Assembly: GCA_020310875.1 (NCBI GenBank) | Contig: CM035413.1 | Span: 168,917,996 to 168,981,995 of the forward strand | From: Ceratopteris richardii | Lineage: Eukaryota; Streptophyta; Polypodiopsida; Polypodiales; Pteridaceae | Length of the DNA stretch: 64,000 nucleotides | Direction: 5' to 3' | Shown here: positions 15,596 to 27,807 of the stretch, one piece after another | Position numbering within the stretch: position 1 is the first letter of the stretch | How the letters are laid out: each line of letters starts with the position of its first letter | Notes under the pieces: model-generated | Seen by the model: the letters and a program-made list of their open reading frames with translations, nothing else | What the model was told of the DNA's origin: nothing | Database searches by the model: none | Position numbers and translations under genes: made by a program

Positions 15596-18500
15596 TTGAA
15601 GTTTCAATATACAGGTGGATACAAGATGGGAGAAAGCTTGCAGATTGATAAGCTAGATAGGGAGAACTATCCAGCATGGTCCATGAGGATGGAAGCACAC
15701 CTCATGAGCAAAGACCTTATATCATTTATTACAGGAGATGAAGAAAAACCTGAGTTTGCAGATCCAAGTATTCCTACTAGGGAAGAACTTGCAATGTTGA
15801 AGACTTGGATGAGAAAAGATGCTCAAGCAAGGAGTATCATCTACATGGCTGTAAATGATTACCTTCTACCTCACATCAGAGGTTTAGAAAGTGCTACAGA
15901 TGTTTGGAATGCCTTGGAAGAGCATTTCCAAAATACAACTAAGTCAAGGAAGTCCTCACTATGGGCTGAGTTCACAACCTTCAAGAAGAAGAGCTCACAA
16001 TCAATTTCAGATTATGTGGCAAAGATGAAAGATATTGCAGATAGCTTGGGAGCAGTGGATGAAGATATTGAAGAGGAAAAGTTGGTAAGACAAATACTTA
16101 CAGGTTTGAGAGGAGATGAGAAGTGGAAGCCTTTTATATTATCCATAGAGTTGTCACTTGATCACTTTACTCCTGACCTTAATCAATTGCTAGGACACAT
16201 GTTAACTTTTGAGCAGGATCTTAAAGGAGACAATGATAGAAGTACAAGTCAAGCTATGTACTCCAAAGACAAGAAAAAGAATGGCAAGGGAAAGCAATCA
16301 AATGATGATGAAGGGAATTCAAATCAAGCCAACTTCACAAAAGGGAAGACAAATTTCAGAGGTAAAGGAAGAGGAGGTAAGAACAAAGATAATGCTAAAG
16401 CTTGTTGGATTTGTGGCAGAACAAATCATTTGGCAAATGATTGTTGGTATAATAATCAAAGTGGAGGATACAACAATCAGAATTATAGTCAAAGAGGTAG
16501 AGGAGGCAGAAACCAAAGAGGCAACTTCAGAGGAAGAGGTGGTAGGACATCATATGGTAGAGGAGGTGGAAGAAACTTCCAATCTCAGTCCTACAACAAT
16601 AATTATTACAATTATGCATCAGATCAGAAGGATGACATGACTCTTATCTTGAATGCAACTCATGAATCAATGGGAGAAGATCAAAGAGTGTTTTATATTG
16701 ACTCAGGGTGCAGCAACCATCTGAGTGGGAATCTATCCTTGATGACTGATATGGAAGCAAGGGTGAATGGACATACAGTTCAAACAGGTGACAATACCAA
16801 ACATAAAGTGGAGAGCATTGGATCAGTGAAGACAAAGAGTGGAAGTACACTTCTGAGTAAGGTACTTTATGTTCCTACTATTCCTAAAAATTTGATAAGT
16901 GTAGGGCAAATTGTGGAGAAAGGATATGAGGTAAGATTCACAAATGATGGTGTCTATGTACAAGATCCAAATCAGGGATATAGAAACATAATTGCAGGTA
17001 AAAAGGAAGGAAGATTGTTCACTCTCAAAGTCCAAGGTAATGTGGGACATGCATTGTTTACCTATGGAGGTCAAAAGGTGTCTGAATTAGACCTATGGCA
17101 TAAGAGGCTAGGTCATTTCAATGAGAGAGCTATAAAGGAGATGTCAAAGAATCAGGTGGTGCTTGGATTGCCAAACATTGAGGGGCAACATATGGTGTAC
17201 AAGTGTGAAGCTTGTCAATTAGGTAAAGCACATAAGAGTTCTTATAACAAATCAGGGTACAAGTATTCAAATATGCTTGAATTGGTTCATACAGATGTAT
17301 GGGGTCCCTCAAGGGACTATAGTATAAATGGATCCAGATATTATGTGTTATTTGTTGATGATGCAACCAGGTGGATTACTTTGTATGTAATCAAGGACAA
17401 ATCAGAAGTCTTCAAGACATTCAAACACTTTCATGCTTATGCAGAAAGGATCACAGGACAAAAGCTCAAGAGGTTAAGATCAGATGGAGGGGGAGAGTAT
17501 TTCTCAAAAGAGTTTGATGATTATTTGTGGAATGCAGGTATCAAAAGAGAAGTAACTTGCAGGTACTCCCCTCAACAAAATGGAGTAGCAGAAAGGAGGA
17601 ATAGGACTCTTGTAGAGTTTGCAAGAGCCATGATGAAGGAAAAGAATTGTCCAAATTACTTATGGGCAGAGGCCATTAACACTGCAACATACCTTGTGAA
17701 TAGGTTGCCTTGCAAAGCTTTGGATGGAGGAACCCCTTATGAAGCATGGTGGGGTAAGAAGCCTAGTCTTGATCATTGCAAAGTATTTGGATGTATTGCA
17801 TATGCTTATGTTCCTTCACAATTAAGACATAAGCTAGAACCAAAAGCAGAGAAGTATGTGTTTATTGGATATGATGATAGACAGATGGGTTACAGGTTGT
17901 GGAGTCCATCCACAAAGCAATTTCTTGTTTCTAAAGATGTAACATTTGATGAGCAAAATGTGTGGTATACAGGATCACCAAATGAGTATACAGGTGTTGA
18001 ACAAATTCAAAGGAAAGAAAAGGCAAAGGTAAAAGTATGTGAAGAAATTGTTGATGAAGTTGACTCTAGATGTAGAGTGCAGGATCATGTAGAAGAAGGG
18101 CCAAGATTTGATCCAGAATCAAATGAGGCTGAAACTTCAAGAAGTGCAGAAATCAGGAGATCTACAAGAGAAAGGAAAGAGCCTATAAGGTATAGTTATG
18201 ATACATCTTTCCTAACAACAAAAGATTATGCCTACATTGTGAAAACAGAAGAAGATCCAACCACTTATGAAGAAGCCAAAGGTAAACAGAATTGGGAGAA
18301 GGCAATGCAAGAAGAGTATGATGCTCTACTTGAAAATGAAACTTGGGAATTAGTACCAAGACCAAAGAATCAGAAAGTCATTGGATGCAAGTGGGTATAT
18401 AAAACAAAGAGGTTTGCAGATGGTAAGGTGTCTAGATATAAGGCTAGACTAGTGGTTAAAGGTTATGCCCAAACTTATGGGGTAGATTATGATGAAACCT

Positions 18501-19798
18501 TTAGTCCTGTTGCTAAGATGTCTACAATTAGGACATTGATTGCTATTGCTGCTTGCAAAGGATGGAAATTGTCACAATTGGATGTGAAAAATGCATTTAT
18601 AAATGGTTACATTGCAGATGAAGTATATATGGAGCAACCAGAAGGCTTCATGGAGTCAATTGGATCAGATTATGTGTGTAAGCTCAAGAGAGCTTTATAT
18701 GGGTTGAAGCAAGCCCCAAGAGCTTGGAATTACAGATTGGTCAAGTTCTTGAATGAATGTGGTTTTCAAGCATCAAAGGCAGATAGTAGCTTGCTAGTGA
18801 AGGCAAGTGAAAATGGATACATTTACATGTGCATTTATGTTGATGATATTATTGTTACAGGAACAGATGCTCAAGGAATCAATGAACTCAAGAAGCAAAT
18901 AGAGAAGGAGTTTAAGATAAGTGACTTGGGAAACTTATCTTATTTTCTAGGAATGCAGATTGTGTATACTCAACATGGAGTATATGTTTCACAAGAGAGA
19001 TACTTGAAGAATCTTCTAGTCAAGTTTAACATGGAAGATTGCAGGACCTCAACTACACCATTGGAGGTAAATCATAAATTGAGCAGATATGGAGGTGAAG
19101 AGTTCAATGACATGAAGAAATATCAGAGTTTGGTAGGTAGTCTAATCTATGCTACCTTGACAAGGCCAGATCTATCATATGCAGTAGGTGTGTTGTCACA
19201 ATTCATGCATTGTCCAAAGAAGACTCATTGGATTGCAGCCCAAAGGGTACTCAGATATATCAAAGGAACCCTAAGTGAAGGGTTGTATTATGGTTTCACT
19301 TCTGACACAAGAATCAAAGTGTTTAGTGATGCAGATTGGGCAGGTGACTCAGATGATAGAAGGTCTACTCATGGATATCTATGTTATGTTGGAGACAAGT
19401 TAGTGTCTTGGTGTTCAAAGAAGCAACATACAGTTGCTTTATCATCCACAGAAGCTGAGTATAAAGGAATGGTAGAAGCTGCAAAAGAAGTGATATGGTT
19501 GAAGACCTTGATGAAGAGTTTTGAGTTTGATCATAGTACTCCAATAATTTTTGGAGACAACATGAGTTCTTTGTATTTGGCAGCTAACCCTGTTTTTCAT
19601 GCCAGGACTAAGCATATAGAGATTCAGTATCATTTCTTGAGGGAAAAGGTACTAGATAAAGAGATTGAAGTGATGTATACTCCAACAAAAGAACAGGTGG
19701 CAGATATGATGACAAAGAGTTTGGATGGACCTAAGTTACAAAAGTTCAAGGACATGGCAAGTATAAAGAAGACAGAGAAAACCTCAATTGATGATTGA
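15596..19798 (+). CDS. element B gag-pol polyprotein (Ty1/copia), 1400 aa
   Basis: One open frame encodes all retrotransposon functions. Gag (UBN2-like) spans about residues 10-230, then a basic Gly/Asn-rich stretch with zinc knuckle C270-x2-C273-x4-H278-x4-C283. The aspartic protease has DSG at Asp369. Pre-integrase has H502 and the CEACQLGKAHK block near 537-547. Integrase has Asp567 (HTDVWGP), Asp630 (RSDGGGEY) and Glu666 (NGVAERRNRT), a DD35E triad. Reverse transcriptase starts near WVYKTKR and has the YVDD site at 1081-1084. RNase H has Asp1245 in FSDADW and STEAEY. The order PR-IN-RT-RH defines copia. There is no frameshift between gag and pol and no stop. The ATG used is the first in frame; a second in-frame Met (MGESLQID) ten residues on is also plausible. 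The frame ends just before the polypurine tract. Confidence 0.97.
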   Translation: MKFQYTGGYKMGESLQIDKLDRENYPAWSMRMEAHLMSKDLISFITGDEEKPEFADPSIPTREELAMLKTWMRKDAQARSIIYMAVNDYLLPHIRGLESATDVWNALEEHFQNTTKSRKSSLWAEFTTFKKKSSQSISDYVAKMKDIADSLGAVDEDIEEEKLVRQILTGLRGDEKWKPFILSIELSLDHFTPDLNQLLGHMLTFEQDLKGDNDRSTSQAMYSKDKKKNGKGKQSNDDEGNSNQANFTKGKTNFRGKGRGGKNKDNAKACWICGRTNHLANDCWYNNQSGGYNNQNYSQRGRGGRNQRGNFRGRGGRTSYGRGGGRNFQSQSYNNNYYNYASDQKDDMTLILNATHESMGEDQRVFYIDSGCSNHLSGNLSLMTDMEARVNGHTVQTGDNTKHKVESIGSVKTKSGSTLLSKVLYVPTIPKNLISVGQIVEKGYEVRFTNDGVYVQDPNQGYRNIIAGKKEGRLFTLKVQGNVGHALFTYGGQKVSELDLWHKRLGHFNERAIKEMSKNQVVLGLPNIEGQHMVYKCEACQLGKAHKSSYNKSGYKYSNMLELVHTDVWGPSRDYSINGSRYYVLFVDDATRWITLYVIKDKSEVFKTFKHFHAYAERITGQKLKRLRSDGGGEYFSKEFDDYLWNAGIKREVTCRYSPQQNGVAERRNRTLVEFARAMMKEKNCPNYLWAEAINTATYLVNRLPCKALDGGTPYEAWWGKKPSLDHCKVFGCIAYAYVPSQLRHKLEPKAEKYVFIGYDDRQMGYRLWSPSTKQFLVSKDVTFDEQNVWYTGSPNEYTGVEQIQRKEKAKVKVCEEIVDEVDSRCRVQDHVEEGPRFDPESNEAETSRSAEIRRSTRERKEPIRYSYDTSFLTTKDYAYIVKTEEDPTTYEEAKGKQNWEKAMQEEYDALLENETWELVPRPKNQKVIGCKWVYKTKRFADGKVSRYKARLVVKGYAQTYGVDYDETFSPVAKMSTIRTLIAIAACKGWKLSQLDVKNAFINGYIADEVYMEQPEGFMESIGSDYVCKLKRALYGLKQAPRAWNYRLVKFLNECGFQASKADSSLLVKASENGYIYMCIYVDDIIVTGTDAQGINELKKQIEKEFKISDLGNLSYFLGMQIVYTQHGVYVSQERYLKNLLVKFNMEDCRTSTTPLEVNHKLSRYGGEEFNDMKKYQSLVGSLIYATLTRPDLSYAVGVLSQFMHCPKKTHWIAAQRVLRYIKGTLSEGLYYGFTSDTRIKVFSDADWAGDSDDRRSTHGYLCYVGDKLVSWCSKKQHTVALSSTEAEYKGMVEAAKEVIWLKTLMKSFEFDHSTPIIFGDNMSSLYLAANPVFHARTKHIEIQYHFLREKVLDKEIEVMYTPTKEQVADMMTKSLDGPKLQKFKDMASIKKTEKTSIDD

Positions 19799-19806
19799 GG
19801 GGGAGC
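19796..19806 (+). other. element B polypurine tract
   Basis: TGAGGGGGAGC immediately before the 3' LTR, overlapping the gag-pol stop codon. Confidence 0.85.
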
Positions 19807-20849
19807 TGTTGGTGCATACCAATCACCAATTGAAGGCTTGGAAGATCAAATGATGAAGGAAGAATCAATTCCTAAAGTGTGGAAGAAGATTACATTCAGA
19901 GGACAAGAGAAGTGTACACATATGTACATTAGCATAGTCATAGATGACTTAGATCTTTTGTTCAGTAAGAATTATGTACAAATTATCTATAAATACCTTG
20001 AGAAAAGTCGGGGCATGTATGAGAGCAAATGAGAGCATATGTGACATTAGTCAGAAGTTAAGAATGAGGGAGATAGAAGTCATGAGATAGAGAAAAGTGA
20101 ATTTGAGTTTGCTCTCATCACTCAGTTGTATTTTCTCTGAGTAAATGAAAAGTTTTGCGCCCGATGTTTCTGCGTGTTCTCCTTCTACAGTAGATCAATT
20201 GTGGAATGCTTTTGTACAAGTCTAAGTTGAGAGTTGCTTGACCTCTGTGCAAAGTTTCAGCTTCCAATTGTAATCAGGCTGAGTGAATTGAGTGTAGGAA
20301 CATTCATATGTGAAGTGTATTCACTGGTTCCTAAAACAGGCGCATATTTCGAAGTTAATGTTTTGGTCATTTCTCCTAGCACAGTTTAAAGTTTTGCATG
20401 AGTGAGGGCTTAATCTTTAAGTTGGAAGATAAGCTACTTATGTCTAGAAGCATTTTGTAAAACGGGTTCTATTCAAGGAGAACCAAGTCTTAAAAGTTAC
20501 AGGTGTAAAGTCGACTGTTCTGAGTAACAGTTTCTGACATAGGTAACTTGTGAAATCAATTTCTCAAGTTATACTTAATCTTTTGAAGTGATTCAACTTG
20601 GAGTAGATGCGCAATCTCTAGGAGATACTTCGTACAAAGTTTCATCAAAAACTTTACAGATTTGATAGGTCAATGTTGAGAAATAGTGCAGCAGACTTTT
20701 CTGTGTATCATCTTCTTCACAGATTTGTTAATTTCTGATAAGTTAGCAATTGATCCTCTAAATTAGTGAAGTGTTTGACTTACTCTTGGTATAGAGGTGC
20801 TCTAATCACAAGAGTAAGTTGTTCTTTTGGAGATTAACATTCTCCATCA
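19807..20849 (+). repeat. element B 3' LTR
   Basis: Same length and ends as the 5' LTR, at a constant offset of 5454. The flanking GTTCT on each side is the target duplication. Confidence 0.96.
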
Positions 20850-23800
20850 GTTCTTTCACCTTGTCAGATGCTTTGTTTGTGCCAAGGATCAAGAAAAATC
20901 TGTTATCAGTTTCTGCATTAGCCAAGATTGGCTTGATTGTGAAATTTGTTGATGATAGATGTACAGTTCATGATCTGTCAAATGGCGATGTGATTACTGC
21001 TTCTGGCATTTTATGTCGTGGGTTGTATAAGCTCATAGACTATGAAAGATTTGTAAATGATTTGGCATGTGCAGTACATGATTCTCAGGCTATGTCAGAT
21101 GCAAAGCTTTGGCATGCATGCTTTGATCATCTGAGTTTTGCTAGTTCACTACACCGATAGAAATGTGAAATGGTGACCTCTTTGCCCAAACTTGAGGCAT
21201 CTAGAAAACATGTTTGTGAAGGCTCTATTTTGGGCAAAATGCAGCATTCCTCCTTTCCAAAAGATGGTTCAGTTCAGGCTACTCAGAAATTGAAGCTTGT
21301 ACATAGTGATGTTTGTGGTCCTATGCATACACCTTCTTTTGGAAATTATCTTTACTTCGTGACTTTCATCGATGACTTTTCCAGGCATGCATGGGTATAT
21401 CCATTGAAGGCAAAGTTCGAAGTGTTCAGGTGCTTCAAACAGTTTTTGGTTTTGGTTGAAAATCTGTCAGCATGTAAAATGGGAACCCTCTGTTCCGATC
21501 GAGGGGGGAATATATGTCTTCGAATTTTAATGCATTTTTGTTTGAACGTGGGATAAAACACCGATTTATAGTGTCGTATACACCTCAACAAAATGGAGTT
21601 GTTGAACGAAAGAATACATCACTCATGGAGATGGTGAGGTGTATGGTCAAGAGTCAGGCTCTACCACATAGTTTCTGGCTTGAAGATGTCATGTGTGCAG
21701 CATATGTACTTCATAGGTGTCCCACTAAAGCGCTGCAATCGATCACTCCATATGAAGCTTGGCATGATCGCCAACCATGTGTTACTCATCTGCGTGTTTT
21801 TGGTTGTTTGTCATATGCCTTAGTGCCTGAAGAACATCGTAGAAAATTGGATGATAAAGTAGTAAAATGTATTTTTGTTGGGTACAGTTCTGTAAGTAAA
21901 GGCTATCATCTCTATCATCCATAGACTAAGCACATTCTGGTTAGCCATGATGTTGTTTTTGTGGAAGATGCTATTCAGCCATTTCTTTCATGTACTAAGG
22001 AGACATCTGTTAGCTCCAAAGACATGTATGATACTTTGCTGCCTCTTTTTACAAGTGGACAATCTAGTGTTGGTCCTAATGAGGCAACTTCTCAGCCTTT
22101 GCAGGTTTCATGTGATGATGCAGATCATCTTATTTCTTATGCAGATTTACATGCTGCACTTGTTGATGAGAGAGTTCATATTGAGGAGGCAAAAACTATG
22201 CCAAAATGGCTGGTGCAGACTTTGTGTGACAGCAACTTAGATGCACTTTGTCATATCATACTCGATCAAGCTCTCATAGTGCCTCTTTTGCATCAGATTG
22301 CTATGCTATGGCTACATCTAGTCTCTGTGATGAGAGTGAGCCTGTTTCATTTAACAAAGCACAAAATTCAGAAAATTGGATGGCTACTATGCAATCTGAA
22401 TATGATGCTATAATGAAGAATGGTACTTGGTCTTTATGTGACTTGCCTCCTGGCAAGAAGGCCATTGGCACTAAGTGGGTTTACAAGCTAAAGTGTAAGC
22501 CTGATGGAACAGTTGACAGGTATAAGGCTAGGCTTGTTGCAAAGGGTTATGCACGGAAAGAGGCATTGATTTTGATGAGACCTTTGCACCTACATGCTGT
22601 ATGACTACTGTTCGGAGCATCTGTGCACTTGCAGCCCATCATGGTTGGAATGTACATCAGCTGGACATTAAAATTGCATTTTTGAATGGTGACTTGCATG
22701 AAGAAGTGTATGTTTTTCAGCCCCATCGCTTTGTGCAAAAAGGGCATGAAAACCAGGTGTGCAGCTTAAAGAAGGCATTATATGGTTTAAACCAAGCACC
22801 ACGTGCTTGGTATGAGAAGATACATGCCTATCTGATTGCACATGGTTTTGAGAACAGTCCAACTGAAAGCACCTTATATGTTAAGCATGCTCATGATGTG
22901 CTTTTGATCATTGTTGTCTATGTTGATGACATGCTGCTCACTGGTCCTATTGAGAATCATATTGTTGATTTCAAGGCTGATTTGCATGCCTCATTTGAGA
23001 TGTCTGATTTGGGGCATTTGCATCATTATTTGGGCATTCAGCTTATGCACGTTGATATAAGTGGAATGGATTTGCGTCAAATGAAATATATTGACACATT
23101 ATTGTAGTGTTTTGGCCTTGAAGACTGTAAACCTATTGCCACTCCTATGGAGACAGGTTTACGACTGAGTCTTCATGATGTTGGAGATGCATTTGATGTT
23201 GTTCTCTATCAGTATGCTATTGGATGCTTGATTTACTTATGCATTACCCAGCAAGATATTCAGTTTGTTGTCTCATAAATGAGCAGGTTTATGCATTGCC
23301 CAGGAGTCAAGCATTTGCAGGCGGTTAAGCGCATCTTTCACTACTTGAGTGGTACTCGGCTACTTGGGTTGTTTTACCACCAAATTTGCATGCTTTTTCT
23401 GACTCTGATTGGGTTGGTTGCTATGACACTCGTGTATCCACTAGTCGCTTTTGCTTCATGCTTGGTAGCTCATGGATATCTTGGTTGAGAAAGAAGCAGC
23501 CCATTGTGGCCACTTCCAATTGTGAGACTGAGTATAGGGCATCTTTCACAATGACTGTTGAGTGTGTGTGGCTCAGACGCCTTATGGCTGATTTGGGTGT
23601 TGGTTAGTCTTCTGCCAACACCATTTTCGCTGATAGTCAGAGCGCATTGACAGTTGTGAGGAACCCTGTGTTCCATGCTCACACTAAGCACATTGAGGTG
23701 CATTATCATTATGTTAGGGAGAGGTTCTCTACTGGGGAGATGAGTTTGGCATATGTGCCCACGTAGGAGAACATTGCAGACCTTTTCACGAAGGCTCTAC

Positions 23801-23859
23801 CTAGGGAGAAGTTTGAAGCCTTCCACAAAGCTTTGGGCTTACTTCCTTTTGTGGAGTGA
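20850..23859 (+). pseudogene. family A copia pol, copy 1
   Basis: Continues the frame broken by element B. It has the pre-integrase region, integrase (HSDVCGPM near 21303, FIDDFSRHAWVY near 21366, TPQQNGVVER near 21582), reverse transcriptase (KWVYKLK near 22475, YVDDML near 22919) and RNase H (FSDSDW near 23390), ending LLPFVE before TGA at 23857. Stops that replace codons still open in the 49593-53443 copy include TAG at 21922, 23105 and 23605 (each CAG there). There are also frame changes near 21505 and 22560. Confidence 0.8.
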
Positions 23860-23943
23860 TTTCCACATAGCTTGGCACTTCCTTATACATGAGTGCCAGC
23901 TCCTTGTTCACCGCATAACTCCCAGGGAGGATTTGTTGATATA

Positions 23944-23985
23944 TTTAGGTAGTGATGTGTGTGAACACACTAGGACCGTGGGGGC
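23944..23985 (+). repeat. truncated 3' LTR of family A copy 1
   Basis: TGTTGATATATTTAGGTAGT and the following bases match the 5' LTR up to CACTAGGACCG, then homology stops. The following 23988-24050 resembles the same LTR in reverse orientation (AAAGATAAGTA, GTATATACAGGAGGGGGGG). Confidence 0.7.
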
Positions 23986-24640
23986 AAATATATAAAGATA
24001 AGTATCAAATTATAGGTGTATATACAGGAGGGGGGGGAGATCTCCTAGGCTAAGTGGATCACTTGTTTAAGAGAGCACATGAACTTATGTTTAATTCTAG
24101 TCATGAGATCTTTGGTCATACACATGAGTGACCAAACAATGTTCAATTTCATATCGGTTTGAACTAACCAAACCCTTAAATCATACACTTACTTTATTAC
24201 ATTATTCCCACCTTGGAAAACATTTTCATCCTCAAAAATAGAGCTATATAGATACTATAGGCAACCCTCGAGCCTCATATTATAAAACTAAGAAGAACAT
24301 GTTTCATCTCTGTGGTGGGATGCCTACCCAAATGATTCAAGACACCATCTAGCTTTGCACTGATAAATTGACCAAAGTACAAAGTAGTGAATGAATAATA
24401 AGGGTGGATCTAAAAACATCCCTGGCCAATTCTTTATTTTACTAGGTGCGATATGGGCACAAACATGTGAACTGGGTGGATTCCAATTACCTATCCATTT
24501 TTGGGCATGATTAGTGCTTGAATTTAGTAATTTAGGTGGGCTTTCTATCCCTATCAAGACTCTGAGAACTCTTGATTCACTTGAATTTGAATTGGAAAAC
24601 TAGCAATCTGGTTGTCCCAAACAACTTGGCATAGTCGAAC
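23986..24640. other. unassigned AT-rich sequence with an inverted LTR scrap
   Basis: The first 60 bases or so look like a degenerate reverse-oriented family A LTR segment. The rest shows no gene or recognisable element. Confidence 0.45.
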
Positions 24641-26617
24641 GCCATCTGTTTCTCATTTATGTGTCTTTGGTTGTTTGACATATGCATTGGTGCCTAAACA
24701 AAAATGTAGAAAATTGGATGATAAAGTAGTAAAATGTATTTTTTTTTGGTACAGTTCTGAAAGCAAATGATATCATGTGTATCATCCATAAACTAAATGC
24801 ATCTTGGTTAGCCATGATGTTGTTTTTATGGAAGATGCAATTTAGAATTTACTTTTATGTACTAAGGAGCCATCAATTAGCTCCAAGAATGTGTAGGGCA
24901 CTTTGTTGCCTCTTTTTATAGGTGGACAATCGTGTTGGTCCAAATGAGGCGATTTCCTAGCCTTTATAGGTTTCACATGATGATGCAAATCATTCCATTT
25001 TTTATGCAAATTTACATGATGCACTTGTTAATGAGAGGGTTGATATAGAGGAGGAAAAAACTAGGCCTAAATGTCTGATGTAGACTTTACAACATAGCAA
25101 TTTAGATTCACCTTTGTCATATCATACTTGTTCAGGCTCTCAAAGTGCTTCTTTTGCATCAAATTTCTATAATATGGCTGCCTCTAGTCTTTGTGATGAG
25201 AATGAGTCTGTTTCTTTTGATGAAACAAAAAATTTTAAAAATTTAGATGGTTTCTATGATGCACAACGTGCTTGGTATGAAAATATAGATGCCTAGTTGA
25301 TTGAACATGGGTTTGAAAATAGTCCAATTGAGAGCACCTTATATATGTTAAGCATGCAAATGATGTGCTTCTGATCATTGTTGTCTATACTGATTACATG
25401 GTACTCACTGGTCCTAATCAGAAGCATATTGCTTATTTAAGGCTAATTTTCATTCCTCCTTTGAGATGTTAGATTTGAGGCATTTGCATCATTATTTGGG
25501 CATTTAGTTTATGCAAGTTGATGGCGGAATAGCTTTGTGTCAAACAAAATATATTGACACATTGTTGCAACATTTTGGCCTTGAAGACTATAAACCTATT
25601 GCCACTCCCATGGAAATAAGTTTATGGTTGAGTCTTCATGATGCTCGAGATGCTTTTGATGTTGTTCTCTATCAGCAGGCTGTTGGATGCTTGATTTACT
25701 TATGCATAAATTGGTTTGATATTCAATTTGATGTCTCTCAGATGAGCAAGTTTATGTATTGTCTAGGTGGTTAAGTGCATCTTTTGCTACTCAAGTGGTA
25801 TGTGACTAGTTGGGTTGTTTTATCCCAAGGGGCAACACTCCTGCCAAATTTACATACTTTTTCTGACTCTAAATGGGATGGTGTCTATGATGCTTGTGTG
25901 TCCACTAGTGGTTTTTATTTCATGTTTGGTATCTCATGCATACCTTGGTTTACAAAAAAGAAGCTTATTCTGACCACTTCTAGTCGTGAGGTTGATTATA
26001 GGACAACTTTCACAATGAATATTGAGTGTGTTTGGCTCATATGCCTTTTGGATGATTTGGGTGTTGGTCAGTCTTCTGCCACCACCATCTTCATTGACAA
26101 TCAGAGCACATTGGTAGTTGCGAGCAACCCTACGTTCCATGCTCGCACAAATCACATTGAGGTGCATTATCATTATGTCAGGAAGAGGTTCTCTGCTGGG
26201 GAGAATAGTTTAGCATATGTGCCCACACATGATAACATTGCATATCATTTCACAAAGGCTCTGTCTCGAGAGAAGTTTGAAGCTTTCTGCAAAGCTTTGG
26301 GCTTACTTCCTTTTGTGGATTGATCTCTTTCCACATAGCTTGGCACTTCCTCCTTGTTCATCACATCACTTCTAGGGGGATTTGTTGATATATTTCGGGT
26401 AGTGATGTGTGTGAACACACTTAGGACCATCGAGGCACTTTTTTCCCTCTTTAGGAGTTCCCCCCGCCCCCCATCTTGTATATATGTCTATGACCCTAAT
26501 GGGTCACTTATCTTTGTACATTCACTTGGTAATACATTCAGTATTATGTGTTTTTCTCCAAGCATCTTGTTCTTCCTTGTGTTGTTTATGTGCTTCCACA
26601 CCCCTCAAACTCCAACA
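24640..26617 (+). mobile_element. family A copia, truncated copy 2
   Basis: Starts within integrase (CATCTGTTTCTCATTTATG) and passes through the hinge region. It jumps near 25257 from the start of the RT region straight to the ARAWYE-type block, so part of RT is deleted. It then continues through RNase H to LLPFVD before the stop at 26321-26323. The 3' LTR is 26383-26617 (235 bp, ending CTCCAACA). It has many stops and is more diverged than copy 1. Confidence 0.8.
26383..26617 (+). repeat. 3' LTR of family A copy 2
   Basis: Begins TGTTGATATATTTCGGG after a purine-rich TAGGGGGATT and ends CAAACTCCAACA. Confidence 0.85.
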
Positions 26618-27807
26618 TGGAAATCAAGATGCCTATCACTATGCAACAAGATACATATGTTGAAAATATGGTCAATAAAGACCCAATACCCCCTCTTAAA
26701 GTTTCTTTCCATCAAGTGCCCTTAGAAAGTCAATATGGAGAGATGCCACACACTCAAAAAAACATGATTTCTCATGGATACAAGATTCTACCCATATAGG
26801 AGCCCTTAGTGCAAGCCAAGGAATGAAGCCAAGAGATACATAGAAAAGACGAGTTTCACTTACAATCAAGATAGATTTCCACATCCTAGATGTTGATGGA
26901 TTGTGGCAAGAAGACCTATGGGACAAGGTGCAAGAGGAAAAATGGAATGGAATGAATCTGGCAAAGCCCCTTGTCAACAAGGTTGAGGCAAGGACACTAA
27001 ACTTATAGAACAATATTAATGTCTAAAGCATTGGCAATTTTAGAGAGGAGATACTGAATTGTGAGGATGTCAATCTAAATGATTTGCCAAGGTATCTAGG
27101 AAAATATGAGAATGTTTTTGAATGGAAGAAAATTACATTATTTGAATTCAAGAAGCAAAAACTTGATTGCCCGTAAGGAACCATAGATGGGCTTAGGCGA
27201 GGCAAGGTCAAATGCACACTCATAGTGGACGAGATAATCAAGCTAAATCCTCATTATAGGGATGTTATTGCAAGGCAATCAAGTGTGGATCTAGAGGCAT
27301 TGAAATCGGAAACACGTGAAACATACCCACATAAGAATTGGGGGAACATAACAAATTTGATGAGGGAAATACTTGTGTATTAATCACTTTTAGTAAATAG
27401 AACCAATTCTATCATTGATCTAGGGTAGATGTAGCCATTACCACCAAGCCCTTGTGCATCAATTACGGTAAACCAACACTTATGAAGACTAGAATGAAGC
27501 TTCAAATAGAAGATGGACATATGGATAAACCACTAGGATGCTACGATGATTTATGTTGAAAACCTATGTAGTAGAATTTGAAAACATGCTTGCCATATGC
27601 AATTTTGGAAAGTTCACTACTACTATTACAAAAGAAATATGGATAAACCAATAGGTATGCTAGAGGGAGTTGTCTTGAAAACCTTTGCAATAGATTTGAA
27701 TGCACATTTGCCATTTTTTATTTCAAACTAGTAGCAGGACATATGGATAAGCCATTAAGTATCCTAGAGGGAATCGCCTTAAAAACTTACAGAGTAGAAT
27801 TTCAACA
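26618..27807 (+). pseudogene. retroelement gag-protease relic, left part
   Basis: Decayed coding-like sequence (for example NLMREILVY near 27355 and PHKNWGN near 27330) followed by degenerate ATGGATAAACCA units near 27520, 27640 and 27738. The last of these reads into a protease-like tail that resumes after the minus-strand copia at 40410. No single frame is open. I infer a gypsy-like gag-protease remnant from the NYDILLGSPFL motif on the far side. Confidence 0.4.

Larger units (their letters stand above)
14353..20849 (+). mobile_element. element B: young, apparently complete Ty1/copia retrotransposon
   Basis: Two 1043-bp LTRs (14353-15395 and 19807-20849) bound a tRNA-iMet primer site, a single 1400-codon gag-pol frame and a polypurine tract. 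The element is flanked by a perfect 5-bp target duplication, GTTCT. I count three differences between the LTRs (offsets 204, 534 and 825 or so), about 0.3 percent, so the insertion is recent. It landed in the protease/pre-integrase part of an older family A copia, whose unbroken equivalent is seen at 50416-50430. All parts needed for autonomous movement appear present; whether it is expressed cannot be seen. Confidence 0.96.
12527..23985 (+). mobile_element. family A Ty1/copia element, copy 1 (dead, split by element B)
   Basis: 5' LTR 12527-12757, primer site from 12760, gag and protease to 14352, then (after element B) integrase, RT and RNase H at 20850-23859, polypurine tract and the first roughly 42 bases of the 3' LTR at 23944-23985. 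Domain order Gag-PR-IN-RT-RH marks it as copia. Without element B the copy is about 5.1 kb. Comparison with the copy at 42453-53743 shows many nonsense codons, mostly C-to-T changes. The 3' LTR is cut off abruptly. Confidence 0.85.
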
